64,000 nt of DNA from Candidatus Gracilibacteria bacterium (GTDB lineage: Bacteria > Patescibacteriota > Gracilibacteria > BD1-5 > JAGOOR01), in the NCBI GenBank assembly GCA_041660965.1, contig JBAZVH010000001.1, positions 1 to 64,000 of the forward strand, in the 5' to 3' direction. The notes beneath the pieces are model-generated. The model was not told where the DNA came from and searched no databases. It saw only the letters and a program-made list of their open reading frames with translations. Below are positions 39,225 through 50,500 of this stretch, piece after piece (positions within the stretch are counted from its first letter, which is position 1; each line of letters starts with the position of its first letter). The position numbers and the translations under genes are program-made.

Positions 39225-42194
39225 ATGACCCCATTTGAACTCGCCTATTCCCGTCTTAATGCTGCACAAAAACAAGCAGTCGATACGATTTACTGACCTG
39301 TCGCTGTTATCGCATGACCTGGTACCGGTAAGACCCAGCTTTTGACGCTCCGAATAGCCAATATCCTCAAACAAACGGATTCCTCGCCGAGAAATATCCT
39401 CGCTCTCACGTATACCGAAGCGGGTTCTTTTGCGATGCGAGATCGTCTCAAGAGCTTTATCTGAAGTGATGCGCTCCGGGTGAATATTTCAACGTTTCAT
39501 GGATTTTGTAAATGACTTATTGATGAAGAATATCCTGAGCTTTTTGCTCGTTCTCGCGGGATGAAAATGCTCGAAGAACTGGACGCTCGTCGACTGGTTG
39601 GTAAACTCCTGATTGAATGACCATGGGAACACCTCAAGCCACGCCATGATCCTGAGCTCTATATGCTCGATGTGATAAAAATAGTAGGGCAACTCAAGCG
39701 CGAATGAGTCTCTCCAGAATCATTTCGTGTGAAACTGGATGAAGCGATTGCAGATCTCCCAAATAATGAAGATCTTCACTACAAAAAAGATACCAAATGG
39801 TGAAAGAAAGGTGAGAGAAAAGCCGAATATGCTGAAGCCGAGAAACGACTCTTCCGACAAAGAGAACTCTCCTACATCTATCGTCAGTATGAAGATGCTC
39901 TCCTCACAGAGGGCTGGTATGACTATGATGATATGATCATGATGGTGCGTGACCAGATAATCTCCAACGCTCATTTTGCGACACTCCTCCGAGAACAGTA
40001 CCAGTATATCATGGTCGATGAATTCCAGGATACCAATGGGCTTCAGGCCAGCATCGTCGATGGTATTATGGATGAGCAAGAACAACCCAACATCCTCGTC
40101 GTAGGTGATGATGAACAATCTATCTACCGATTCCAAGGAGCTGTGATGGAAAATGTCCTCAATTTCTGTAATAAATACCGCTCTCAAGACCTCAAAATCA
40201 TTACTCTTGTCGAAAACTATCGCTCAACTCAGACGATTCTGGATAGCTCTCGTGCAGTTATCCGAGAGAATACTCAATCCCTCGAACGCGCACTGGAACT
40301 TGATAAATCCCTCCAAGCAAGAGCCGATATTAGTGAAGAGCCGATTTTTCTCATAAAGGCACCAGATCCAGCGATTGAAATAGCGACATTGATTCACGAT
40401 ATCAAAACCAAGCACGCTGCAGGCATACCCTGGTCTGAGATAGCGATTATTTACCGAAAGAATGCCAATCCTGTCCATCTCATCGAAGTGATGCGCCGAG
40501 AGGGTGTCCCCTTTCACAAGCAAAAAGGTGAAAATCTTCTTCACCATCCCGAAGCGCAGAAATTGATGAAGACGCTCATGCTTATCGGGAATATGCATCG
40601 CAATGATCTTTTCTGGGAAGTGATGCTGTTTGATTTTTGGTGAATGGATCTCGGACATCTCTTGCGACTTCAGAATAAAGCAAAATCTCAGGATCATCAT
40701 CTCAGAAACTCGCTCTTTGAAGCATTTCTCGCAGATAATGATATGTTTATCACCGCTGTCGTACGAAAACTTATCAGCTTTGAAAAGCTCTCGGCAAACA
40801 AGACACTCGTACAATTTTTCGAAGAATTCCTTGAAATATCTGGATACCGAAGTTTTGCTCTTGCCCAAGAAGATCGTATCGAGCGACTCTCAGTCTTGAA
40901 TAGCTTTTTTGATGAGATAAAAAATATTGCCTACCTTCATCCTGAGTACAGCATCAGCGACTTTATCACCTATATGGAAGACCTCGACCACTATGGTCTC
41001 TCCCCTATGACACAGCCCATCCGCACACAGAGCGATGCTGTCGAGCTGATGACTGCCCACGGAAGTAAAGGGTTAGAATTTGAAGCGGTGTATATCTTTA
41101 ATGCGACCAGTGGAAACTGGGAGTCCTCTCGTGATCCATCCAAACTCTCGGTCACTATTTCTCTCTTTGAAAAAGAACTCCTGACCAAGGAAGAAAAGAA
41201 AGACCTGAAGCTCGAAGAAGAACGCCGACTCTGGTATGTCGCGATGACGCGTGCCAAGCGCTACCTCACTATCTGTGCGACCGATAACGATGATATGAGA
41301 AGTAAACCCTCAACCTTTGCTGCTGAAATACCAGAAGAGCAAACCACTCTCCTTCCTCTCGTCGACAATATCGAGACCATCAGTGTGATGACGACGGCGC
41401 CAGTGCCATCGATTGATTGGCTGGCAGCGACACGAGCTGAGCTGGAGCAACGAGCGAAGAAATACACCCTCTCCGTCACAGGGCTCAACACCTGGCTCGC
41501 CTCTCCTCGGCAGTTTATGGAGAAATATCTGATTCGTCAGCCAGCGGGTAAGATGCCAAGTGCGTCCTTTGGTACAGCCGTCCATGCAGGACTCTCATTT
41601 ATTGGTGAATATGTCAATGAGCATGGCACACTCCCTGGGTCTGAGCTCTGGCATGAAGCGGTGTGAAAGGTGTTGTTCCATGAAATACTTACCCAAAGAG
41701 AACAGGATGAGTTCCTTATTTTGACGGTTAAAACTCTCGAAGAATACCTCGCAAAAACTGACTGCCCTCTCCTAGAAAAAGCACGAGTGGAAGAAAAATT
41801 TGGCTGGAAAAAAGTCATCGTCGAAGGGATGCAAATCACGGGTATCCTCGACCGAGTGGAGTATCTGCCAGACAACAATGCTCAAGTCATAGACTTCAAA
41901 ACGGGCAAAGCAAAAAAATCTGCTGAACAACTCGCAGACTATGAGCGACAACTCTATTTTTATAAGCTCCTCTGGGACGGAATCGGCGAATCTCGCACAC
42001 TCGTACGAGGCGCTCTGGACTTCGTAGAAGATGCCCCATGAGCGACCGTGAATCGTCTCTATTTCGACTATATACCAGAAAAACTCGACCTCCTCAAATC
42101 TCAAATCAAGGCCTTTCGTGAATCACTCGAAACGCTGAATTTTCCAGAGGAAAATATGTTTTTCCATCTCGGTGAAAAAAAAGAGAACAATTAA
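39225..42194 (+). CDS. UvrD/Rep-type helicase fused to PD-(D/E)XK nuclease
   Basis: 989 residues. The helicase part has Walker A VIAGPGTGKTQLL (residues ~31-38; its first Gly is UGA), the DEFQDT box (about residue 264), VVGDDEQSIYRFQGA, VENYRSTQTIL, SDAVELMTAHGSKGLEFEAVYIF and YVAMTRAKRYL. The C-terminal 250 residues are a PDDEXK nuclease with GILDRVEYL and VIDFKTGK. This resembles AddA- or RecB-type architecture in one chain. A role in double-strand break repair or in processing foreign DNA is likely; it has no AddB next to it. Confidence 0.9.
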
Positions 42195-42266
42195 ATACTA
42201 TCAGAATTTGAAAAAAACTTGCTCGTCACGATTTTTGCATACAATCATCACGTGCTATCAGCATAT

Positions 42267-42342
42267 GGACCCATAGCTCAGGGGTTAGAGCAGTCGGCTC
42301 ATAACCGATTGGTCCCTGGTTCGATCCCAGGTGGGTCCACCA
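42267..42342 (+). tRNA. tRNA with CAU anticodon (Met or Ile2)
   Basis: 76 nt with encoded CCA: the acceptor stem is GGACCCA/TGGGTCC and the anticodon loop CTCATAA gives CAT. It could be elongator Met or the Ile tRNA whose C34 becomes lysidine. The TilS gene at 54089 is present in the window and supports the existence of an Ile2; the tRNA's overall pattern (AGCTCAGGGG..TTAGAGCAG) also resembles it. Confidence 0.9.
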
Positions 42343-42370
42343 TAAAGTTTTTATGAATAAGATTTTATAT

Positions 42371-42400
42371 AAAAACCTCCGTGAAAAACAGAGGTTTTTT
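42371..42400. terminator. Bidirectional rho-independent terminator between two tRNA genes
   Basis: AAAAACCTC and GAGGTTTTT with an 11-nt loop and T runs on both strands; it sits between the CAU tRNA (plus) and tRNA-Arg (minus) and can serve both. Confidence 0.8.
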
Positions 42401-42409
42401 GATTCTACA

Positions 42410-42485
42410 TGGTGCGCCCGGTAGGGTTCGAACCTACGACCATCGGTTTCGAAGACCGGTACTCTTCCAGCTGAGCTACGAGCGC
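42410..42485 (-). tRNA. tRNA-Arg(UCG)
   Basis: Acceptor GCGCTCG pairs with CGGGCGC (one T-G wobble). The anticodon loop CTTCGAA gives TCG. CCA is encoded; discriminator A73. Confidence 0.95.
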
Positions 42486-42524
42486 GTGCAGGGATTATAG
42501 CAAAAAGTCTTGAGTTGCAAAATT

Positions 42525-42553
42525 TTTTGCTTTTTTCTTTTCGCAAGTATACT
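42525..42553 (+). promoter_or_regulatory. Promoter-like site upstream of the lipoprotein gene
   Basis: TTTTGCTT at 42525-42532, a 15-bp spacer and TATACT at 42548-42553. The next gene's ATG is 130 bp downstream, across repeats of taataagtt. Confidence 0.45.
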
Positions 42554-42684
42554 AAAATAGGCTTACAAGTTTAGTAAGTTTTATAGGTTTAATAAGTTTA
42601 ATAAGTTGTTATCAAACCAATAAGTTCCTTTCTCTATCTTCTGCTTCTGCTCTAGCTCTTTCTCTAATTCTATCTTTCTTAACT

Positions 42685-42981
42685 ATGAAACACTCTTTCC
42701 TCCCTCTCATAATCCTCTCTCTCACACTCTCAAGCTGTTCTCTGATACGATCAATACCAGATGAGAGTGTTCCTGTAGTAGAGACCACGATAACTGCTCC
42801 AGACACGACAACTCCTGCAACAGTTTCCTGAGAGGACAAAACCCCAGACAATACAACCAAAACTCCTACCGGAAAGACTCCAACAACTCCAGGAGATAAC
42901 ACACCAAAACCAACCGTTTCAACCGAGGATCTTACAAAAGAATTGGATGCGTTTGTGGATGATATAACGAAGTGATTGTAA
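42685..42981 (+). CDS. Small putative lipoprotein (98 aa)
   Basis: The N-terminus MKHSFLPLIILSLTLSSCS has a lipobox (LSSC) at residues 15-18, so Lgt (7919) and a lipoprotein signal peptidase would process it. The rest is a Thr/Pro/Asp linker (TAPDTTTPATVSGEDK) with no folded domain visible. UGA codes Gly twice, including the second-to-last codon. It ends 20 bp before the polymerase gene. Confidence 0.7.
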
Positions 42982-43000
42982 ATCTTTACCACTTTTCACG

Positions 43001-44377
43001 ATGCGAGATTTCCGACTCGAAAATGCCCTCTTTTGGCCTCACATAAGAAATACCTCTTATGAGGCTTTTTTTGAACAAATGACAGAACAAAAACTCCCTT
43101 CTTGAGCTGATGTCGCGACACAAGCCGCTTCGATGCAGCTGATAGAGCGTGAGACGATGGAACATCCTATTCTCGACCTCGAATGTCAGATGGCACAAGT
43201 GCTGGCTATGATGGAGGTACGAGGAGTATTTATCGATGTCACGATACTGAGTAAGCTCGAAGAAGAGCTCACGCAAACCATTCAAAAAATAGAAGCTACG
43301 GTAGCGGAACAGACGTGAGAAACATCCGTGAATCTCGCCTCCCCTCTTCAGCTTCAGAAGCTTCTCTTCGAAATACTCAAGATAAAACCTATCAGAAAGA
43401 CGAAAACATGATGGAGCGTCGACGAAGAAACGCTTGCCATACTTGCAGAAGAAAATGAGATATGCCAGCAAATCCTCGTCCACAGACATGCTAGCAAGCT
43501 CCTTGGCACCTATGTGAGAGGACTGACCAAACATATCAATCCTGAGACGTATAGGATCCATACCACGTATGATTCACTCGGAGCTTCGACGGGTCGTATG
43601 TCGAGCGATAGTCCAAATCTCCAAAATATACCCGCATGAGACCCGTGGAGTGATGAGATAAAGAGCGCTTTTCGTCCTGAAGATCCTGACTGGTCCTATG
43701 TCGTGGCTGACTATTCTCAGATTGAGATACGGATTCTCGCCTGCCTCTCTGGTGATCCGACGATGCTCGATATCTTTCATAATGGCAGAGACCTCCACTT
43801 AGAAACTGCACGATTTATCCTCGGCAAAGAAGAAATTACTTCAGCCGAACGCAAACTCTCAAAGGCAGTGAATTTTGGCGTGATGTATGGTATCACACCA
43901 TTTGGACTTTCGAAGATGATTGCCAAGACTCAAGCAGAATGTGCGGCGTTTATCGATGGATTTTTTACACTCTATCCTCGCACTCGGGAATATTTCGACC
44001 ATATCGTCTCGGAAACCAAACGCATCGGGTATGCAGAGACATTTTTTTGAAGAAGACGTGCGATAAAAGGACTCTCAGATAATAACTCTATGGCACGAGA
44101 ACAGGCAAAGCGTGAGGCGATGAATATGCCGATACAGTGAACCTGTGCCGATATTATCAAATACGCGATGGTAAAAATCGAGGAAAGTTTTCGAGCAAAG
44201 AAACTCGAGGCACAACTCATCATGTCCGTGCACGATGAAATCGTGGTCGAATGTCCTGATGTAGAAATCGAAGTCGTCGAAGATACTATGAAAAATATCA
44301 TGGAACATATCGTCACCTGGGAAATCCCGATGACCGTCGAGGTGGGCTCTGGCAAGACGTGGAGAAGCGCGAAGTAA
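43001..44377 (+). CDS. DNA polymerase I, polymerase domain only
   Basis: 458 residues of family A. Motif A (VADYSQIEIRILACL, about residue 236), motif B (RKLSKAVNFGVMYGITPFGL, about residue 283) and motif C (SVHDEIVVE, about residue 409) are intact. There is no 5' nuclease and no 3'-5' exonuclease domain; the protein begins with the start of the polymerase domain (EHPILDLECQMAQVLAMMEVRG). It is about half the length of E. coli Pol I. UGA-coded Gly occur at GTYV-RG, EG and others. Confidence 0.92.
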
Positions 44378-44386
44378 AATTTTGTC

Positions 44387-45124
44387 CTATCTCGGTATAA
44401 GTATGAGACTCTCTTCTTCTGAGCCACCTACTTTCATACCATCATCCAGGTGGAATCCAAATCTCTCTTTATGAAGTCTTTCTAGGAGAAATTGTCCATT
44501 CGGTTGATTGCCATCTTTTAATATCCAATTTCGTGCTTTTCCTAATTTAGTAGTAATTGACTGTTGTTTTAAATCATCTGGGACATCACTCTCGTTCCAT
44601 TGATCCATTTGTACAGTTGCCAAGGCAGAAACTGGGACTCAAAGTTGTGAAGATTTTTCAGGATTCCTATCCACCATGACACGGAATTGGTCTATCGTAA
44701 GTCCAAAACCTCATAATGCCTCTTGGATTTGTTCCAGAGTCGCTCAGTTGTTGAGGATGTCATCTATCAGGATCCGTGGATGCCGTCCATGAAGTCATCG
44801 TAAGTGTTCTGGATTAAAAGTATGTTTGTCTGCTACTTTTTTTGTTGGTATACAATCTGCCCCGATAAGACGTGCCACTTCTTGTCCAAGATTCGTCTCA
44901 GCACTTGTTTCTGGAGCGATAATTACTGCTCCAGGAATTATTCCCTGTGAGAGCAATTCGATGACTCTTTTTGCTACTCCTGGTTGCTTGAGATGAGCAT
45001 CTTTGTCGAGGTATCGCCTGCCATGAGTACTGGCCTTATAGACGACGTGAATCCCGTCTACATAAGAACAGTTTTCTTTCATGGAAACTAGAACACCATT
45101 AGGATCCCTATCGAGTGCTGACAT
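44387..45124 (-). CDS. Orotate phosphoribosyltransferase-like protein
   Basis: 245 residues. The PRPP-binding motif ILIDDILNNGATLEQIQEAL is at residues ~118-138; its Gly is UGA. Upstream of it GIIPGAVIIAPETSAETNLGQEVARLIGADC is the usual PRTase start region. The C-terminal extension (about 100 residues, ending SEEESLILIPR) is not typical for PyrE. It is 24 bp downstream of pyrF, which supports a role in UMP synthesis. Confidence 0.7.
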
Positions 45125-45148
45125 AAGAGAAAAGTTAAAAATAAAGAA

Positions 45149-45958
45149 CTATGCTGCCTTTCTTCTGTATTTGTTAATTTCGTCCCGAGTTGCCCTGGCA
45201 ACAATCGCAGGAGTTTCTCCTGGTTTTTTTGGGAACATAACAGCACTGGATGAACTGATAACGCATCATGCTCATTGTGAATTCTGAGCGGCTGGTACGA
45301 CATTTGCGATACTTCAACCCTGAGTGCCTATTCCAGGTACGAGAAGATTGACCCTATCCCCTACTATGCTTCGAATATTCGCCAATTCCTCTGGGAATGT
45401 AGCTCCTGCTACGATACCTATTTGCCCATTTGTGTTCCACTCATGAGACATCATACGAACAACTTCTTCATATACTTTTCTGCCATCTTTTAATTCCAGG
45501 TCCTGGATATCTCTCGCGTGTTCATTTGATGTTCTCCCCAGTAAGAATAGTCACTTATCTGGATATCTCTCTATAAATGGGATTACGACATCCTGCCCCA
45601 TATAGGGATTTAGAGTAACAGCATCCGCACCAAATTTTCAAAATACTTCTTCTGCGTATTGTGCGCTCGTTCTGTCGATATCTCCTCGTTTTACATCGAG
45701 ACCAGTGATTGCTCAGATCTTTCTTAAATATTCCATTATCTCCAATAAATGTTGTTCTCATCACTTGTATGCTGCAAAATATGCAAATTGTGGCTTAAAC
45801 ATAGCAGCATACGATACAGTTTCATCGATAAATCTTTTACAAAAATCCACCATCTTACTCGCTCCCCCTTCGATTTTTGAGATGTCAGGATCTATACCTA
45901 CACAGAGAAGAGAATCTTTTTCTTTTATAGATTGCTCTAATTTATCTGTAAAATTCAT
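45149..45958 (-). CDS. pyrF: Orotidine 5'-phosphate decarboxylase
   Basis: 269 residues of the type 2 PyrF family. It makes UMP from OMP. The catalytic region GLDVKRGDIDRTSAQYAEEVF is around residue 85-105, followed by AVTLNPYMGQDVVIPFI and the phosphate-binding VPGIGTQGG. The N-terminus is LLCVGIDPDI. UGA-coded glycines join what would otherwise be four fragments. It is the first gene of a pair with the PRTase-like gene. Confidence 0.92.
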
Positions 45959-46115
45959 ATAGAAATATAGGAGATAGAATACCTCTATATTACCTGCTTT
46001 ATTTTTTTATCAAGAACAAGTATAATACTTTACTATTTTTTATTGTGTACAAATATACAATATTATTTATTATAATAAAATCTTTTCTTGCAAATATACG
46101 AAAAGTAACTATAGC

Positions 46116-46691
46116 TTAGGTACGAGGACGTAAACCAAAGAAATGAAAAATACTCGGTCTTCGAACCTCCCAATCAGTAATATCTATTTTTCCAGCTCAG
46201 GAGCGTGTGACTTGATATACCTCTCGTGGGACGATACCTGTCTGGATGAGTCTTTCCTGGCCAGGATTGAGTACCGGGTTTTCTATACCTACATATCTCC
46301 ATGCCTCTGGATAGGTCTTCTCCTCGAGCCATCCCTCTTGTACTGCTTCTGGGAAAGTGATGCTCCTGTCAGGAGTTCCCGTTGCATCGAGCACGGCAAG
46401 AATTCTTCAACAAAAAATATCGGGTAAGATCTTTGACATCTTTCTTGCTCCTGGGTCACACGCCACTATACCTCTACAATATCTTTCATATAAATAGTTT
46501 CCATCTGTATCAAATATTATAGCCCCATTCCTTCACAGGTATGCTCATTCCAGAAGCTCCCAAGTTTCTGTATAACTGTATATACTGCTATTTATCCAAG
46601 ACCGCCAAAATCATGGATTAGGAAGTCGTACCCACGATGCTTGTTGTGGTATTTCTCATTCTCAGGTTGGGGACGATAAAGAGTCAGACAT
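46116..46691 (-). CDS. Hypothetical protein (191 aa)
   Basis: It needs several UGA-coded Gly. No signal or membrane segment. Local features: Trp-rich start (SWVRLPNPWFWRSWINSS), an AIIFDTDGNYLYERYCRG beta region, and a C-terminal segment EGWLEEKTYPEAWRYVG. No family recognised. Its start lies 7 bp beyond the stop of ftsH, so it probably shares that transcript. Confidence 0.6.
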
Positions 46692-46698
46692 AATAATA

Positions 46699-48696
46699 TT
46701 AGAGAGCCATCTTTTCTGGCACATCCATGCCTTCAAAGAAAAGATCAAATTCTTCTCGGAGCATTTCTTGTTTCTTCATCAGAATAGCAGAGATTTGTTC
46801 GTGAAGATCTTTGTGTTTTGAGATAATTCTCTTCGCTTCCTCATAGGATTTTTGGAGGAGTTCTCGTACCTTCTTGTCAACCAAAAACTTTGTCTCATCA
46901 GAGATAGCGTTACTATCTGTTGTTTCTCCAAGGTAATTATCCGCTACCATTCGCCCTGCGATATTTTCCATACCGATATCAGCATCAAATCCATATCGAG
47001 TCACCATGGCTCGTGCGATGTCTGTCGCTCTTTCTATATCAGAGGAAGCACCCGTAGTGATATACTCTTTTCAGAAGAAGATTTCTTCAGCTGCTCGACC
47101 TCAAAAATAGACCACGAGCTCATCAAGCATTTTTGCCTTGGTAATATACGTACGATCTTTATCCGGCAAAAACCATGTCACACCTCCTGCAGAACCACGA
47201 GAGATGATAGAGATCTTGTGAACAGGATCTGAATGCTTTGTCATCTTGCCAACGATAGCATGACCGACTTCATGGTAGGCAGTGAGTTTTTGCTCAAACT
47301 CTGTCATAACATGTGATGCTTTGATATTTCCCATCACGATTTTTTCGATACTTTGTTGTATCATGGCCTGAGTGACTTCTTCAGCATTTTCACGACCAGC
47401 GAGTATAGCTGATTCATTGAGGAGATTTTCGAGATCTGCTCCAGAAAATCCGATGGTAGAACTCGCGATACTTCGAAAGTCTATTTTTTTCGACAGAGGT
47501 TTATTTCGAGCATGCACTTTCAAAATCGCAATTCTATCTTCGAGATTTGGCAGATTGATAGTGACTTTACGATCAAAGCGTCCTGGTCGGAGCAGCGCTT
47601 TATCGAGGACATCTGCACGGTTTGTTGCTCCCATGATGATGACATTTGTTTCATTATCAAAACCATCCATTTCTGTCAAAATCTGATTGAGTGTCTGCTC
47701 TCGTTCATCATGTCCTCCGCCGAATCCAGTTGAACGTTTTTTACCAATAGCATCGATTTCATCGATAAAGATAATCGCTGGTGCATTTGCTTTTGCTTCT
47801 GCGAAGAGATCACGCACTCGTGCCGCACCCACACCGACAAACATCTCGACAAATTCTGAACCAGAGATAGAGAAAAATGGTACACCTGCCTCTCCTGCTA
47901 CTGCACGAGCCAGCAACGTCTTTCCTGTACCTGGAGGTCATACCATCAGCACTCCTCGAGGAATCTTCGCTCAGAGCTTTTGATATTTTTTTGGATTTTT
48001 GAGAAAGTCCACAAACTCTTGGAGGTCTTGTTTTTCCTCAAGTGAACCAGCTACATCGATAAACATGATTTTTCCTTTTTGGGGTTCATAGCGCTTTGCT
48101 TTATTTTTGATAAATCACATCGGCCCACCACCTCCGGACATCATTTTCCCCATCAGGACGATAAAAATAAGGAGAAAAAGCACACTTCCCACAATGGTAG
48201 GGGCGAGATCGGCCCAAAAATGTAGCGATGTCGTATCTTTGACAGATATCTTTGTTGTACCAGGATTTTCGATATCTATTCCCATGTCTTTCAGATTATC
48301 ATTGAGTGGCAAAATCGCTTTTTCTTGTTTTGGCGTGATTTGTGTCGCTATCAGTGAAAAAGCAGAACTCGGTGGTGTCGCTACTGTCTCTCCAGGAAGA
48401 CCTTCCTGCAAAGTCCCCGTGATAGTCTGATCCCGCACTTCAAGAGCCGAATATTTCCCTGTTTTATAGGATTGAACGAGCTCGGAGATAGTGACATCCT
48501 CTACCTCGGATGATCCCTGTAAAGCAAAAAATACCCCTCAAAATAAGAGAGAAATAATGAGTAATACCAAAAGAGCCGAGTAACTCTGCTTCATGGGCTT
48601 TTTATTTTTCATTTTACCACCTGGAGTGCCAGCCCCAGAGCTTTCAAGTTGCTTTTTCTTGACACCATCGGAGAATTCAAACTTTTTTTGAGCCAT
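46699..48696 (-). CDS. ftsH: ATP-dependent zinc metalloprotease FtsH
   Basis: 665 residues, membrane-bound AAA+ protease for quality control. There is an N-terminal span (about residues 38-58) and a second at about 170-190. The AAA+ module has GVLMVGPPGTGKTLLARAVA with a UGA-coded first Gly, IIFIDEIDAIGKKRS and RPGRFDR. The zinc site is HEVGH (about residue 478). Starting from ATG 48696; an alternative at 48780 is less likely. It diverges from the sugar nucleotidyltransferase gene, with back-to-back promoters between them. Confidence 0.95.
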
Positions 48697-48723
48697 AAAA
48701 ATAGGTATAAAATATGTCTCAGT

Positions 48724-48752
48724 AGTATATGAAAAAGTTTTAATTTGCAAAA
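48724..48752 (-). promoter_or_regulatory. Promoter of ftsH
   Basis: On the minus strand TTTTGCAA (48745-48752), a 15-bp spacer and TATACT (48724-48729), 27 nt before the ftsH ATG. Confidence 0.6.
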
Positions 48753-48771
48753 AAACTCGACCGCATAAACT
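48743..48771 (+). promoter_or_regulatory. Promoter of the nucleotidyltransferase at 48798
   Basis: ATTTGCAA at 48743-48750, a 15-bp spacer and TAAACT at 48766-48771. Its -35 overlaps that of the divergent ftsH promoter. Confidence 0.5.
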
Positions 48772-48797
48772 ACTCTTCATACAAATATACTTTTACG

Positions 48798-49571
48798 ATG
48801 CAAGCAATTATCCTCGCAGGCGGGTATGGTACTCGCCTCTATCCCCTGACTCTCAATGCCCCTAAACCAATGGTGCCCGTATGAGGCCGACCGATGGTAG
48901 ACTATTTATTAGACAAAATCAATGCTCTTGGATGCTTCACTCAGATTTTTATCGTGACAAATGATAAATTTGCTCATGTTTTTGATGCCTGGAAAGAAGA
49001 GAAAAGGAGAGATGACATCATCATCGTCAATGATGGAACTCTCTCAAATGAGGATCGCCTCTGATCTCTCGGAGATATACAATTTGTGATTGATAACTAT
49101 GAGATTACCGAAGATGTGATGATACTCGGAGGAGATAACTTTTTCGAAGATGACCTTTCTGAGATGATAAGAATATTTCAAAAAAAATGAGATAGTATCG
49201 CTCTCTACGATGTCGAAAATTTGGAGCTCGTAAAACAACTCAGCACTCTCACGATGAACGCGGAAAATAAGATTTTAGACTTTATTGAGAAACCAGAAAA
49301 TCCCACTTCTACACTCATTGCTACACTGATTTATTGTTTCAAGAAATCAACCCTCTGACACATACAGGATGTTATTGAGCTAGGAAAAGCAGATAGAGCA
49401 TGAGATCTTATCGCTTCTATTTGCAAGGTAGAGGATATTTATGGATATCATCTTCGGGGAAAATGGTTTGATATTGGTTCTATGAAACAACTCAATGAAA
49501 CAGAAGAATGGTTACTTTCTAGAGCAAAGAGCTCTTCCACTTCTCCGGCTCAAACGAGCTCATTCGGATAA
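48798..49571 (+). CDS. Sugar nucleotidyltransferase (glucose-1-P/mannose-1-P type)
   Basis: 257 residues. The N-terminal signature MQAIILAGGYGTRLYPLTLNAPKPMVPV and the following GGRPMVDYLL are those of NDP-sugar pyrophosphorylases, which make activated sugars for envelope polymers. VMILGGDNFFEDDL is the second conserved block. Substrate (CTP, GTP, UTP or dTTP) cannot be assigned. UGA-coded Gly are in the PVG-GRP and other places. The last 53 bp overlap the opposing cytidylyltransferase gene. Confidence 0.88.
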
Positions 49572-49914
49572 TTCTCGGCGTCAGATTGTGTTCTTGCAAA
49601 AATTCGTCCAACGCTACACCATTAAAAGAGTTTTGATCATACCCAAAACAGAGAACATCTGGTGTATAGCTGAGAAGAACCTGATACGGATCCGAGAGGG
49701 ATCAGAGAATCGCCTGTTCTGTCAAGCCAGAATCGAGAACATTCCGGAGGCGTATATCTTCAGTATCACGAGGAGGTTTTCATTTTAATCGCTCCACAGT
49801 ACTATCACGAGCTACGACAGTCACAAGAGTATCTCAGAGCTTTTTCGCCTCCTGAAGATAGTATTCATGCCCAGGATGAAATCTATCGAATGTCCCAAAA
49901 GTCATCACGAGCAT
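49519..49914 (-). CDS. Cytidylyltransferase-like nucleotidyltransferase
   Basis: 131 residues. The start TFGTFDRFHPGHEYYLQEAKKLGD holds the HxGH motif, and SDPYQVLLSYTPDVLCFGYDQ contains the second conserved motif of the family, which includes glycerol-3-phosphate cytidylyltransferase and FAD synthetase. The substrate is not clear. The 3' 53 bp overlap, in opposite orientation, the end of the sugar nucleotidyltransferase gene. Confidence 0.8.
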
Positions 49915-49916
49915 AT

Positions 49917-50297
49917 TTATTGAGGATTGTGATGATGTTTTTCTTTTTGGATGTCGATACCAGGAGTTTTATGATGAATATGTGCTTTTTTTTGTTCAGG
50001 AGAGATTTCTTGTTTATATTCTGCATCGAGTTTGAGAAATTCTTCTTCAAATATCTTTTCAAAAAGAGTCTTTTGCGGACGAATCAAGAGGTAAATAAAG
50101 ATACCAAGAGGAGTCAAAAAGAGCACAATAAGGATACAAAAGATTTGTAACAAAACAGAGCGTGTACGATTGTTGATATCCTTTGCTACCCACACGACGA
50201 TACAAAACCAGATAATAAAAATATATGCTATCAGCCCACGCATCAGCATATTGATGTCCAAATTGGCCAAAAAACCGAGAGAAAGAGAAGGTTCCAT
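49917..50297 (-). CDS. Hypothetical membrane protein (126 aa)
   Basis: Two hydrophobic segments (MLMRGLIAYIFIIWFCIVVWVA and VLLQIFCILIVLFLTPLGIFIYLLI) separated by a polar loop (KDINNRTRS), followed by a charged C-terminal tail with a His-rich end (HIHHKTPGIDIQKEKHHH). No UGA used. It is 2 bp upstream of the cytidylyltransferase gene. Unknown function. Confidence 0.65.
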   Translation of the reverse strand: MEPSLSLGFLANLDINMLMRGLIAYIFIIWFCIVVWVAKDINNRTRSVLLQIFCILIVLFLTPLGIFIYLLIRPQKTLFEKIFEEEFLKLDAEYKQEISPEQKKAHIHHKTPGIDIQKEKHHHNPQ

Positions 50298-50383
50298 AGG
50301 ATTTCAATTATAAGAAAATTACACCAATCGCAAATCAAATAAAAAATTTTACTTTCAGAAAAAATACATACAATAAGTTTTTG

Positions 50384-50476
50384 ATGAAGCACAAACGCCT
50401 ACACGTCTCTTTATTAAAAAACGAAACTCGTTTTGCATTTCATTTTTTGTATTTTCTTTTCCAATCTCCTGTTTAG
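50384..50476 (+). CDS. Putative aromatic-rich leader peptide
   Basis: 30 codons with no UGA. The C-terminal half is RFAFHFLYFLF, rich in Phe and Tyr. Its TAG stop (50474-50476) falls in the loop of a hairpin followed by eight T (terminator at 50463-50490), and the next gene starts 10 bp after the T run. TACAAT at 50369-50374 lies 9 nt upstream of the ATG. The arrangement resembles transcription attenuators of the pheL type, but the following gene has no visible amino-acid link. Confidence 0.4.
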   Translation: MKHKRLHVSLLKNETRFAFHFLYFLFQSPV

Positions 50477-50490
50477 GAGATTTTTTTTAA
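50463..50490 (+). terminator. Terminator/attenuator hairpin upstream of 50501
   Basis: AATCTCCT-GTTT-AGGAGATT followed by eight T, directly before the next gene's start region and overlapping the stop of the leader ORF. Confidence 0.8.
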
Positions 50491-50500
50491 TCATTTTTTT

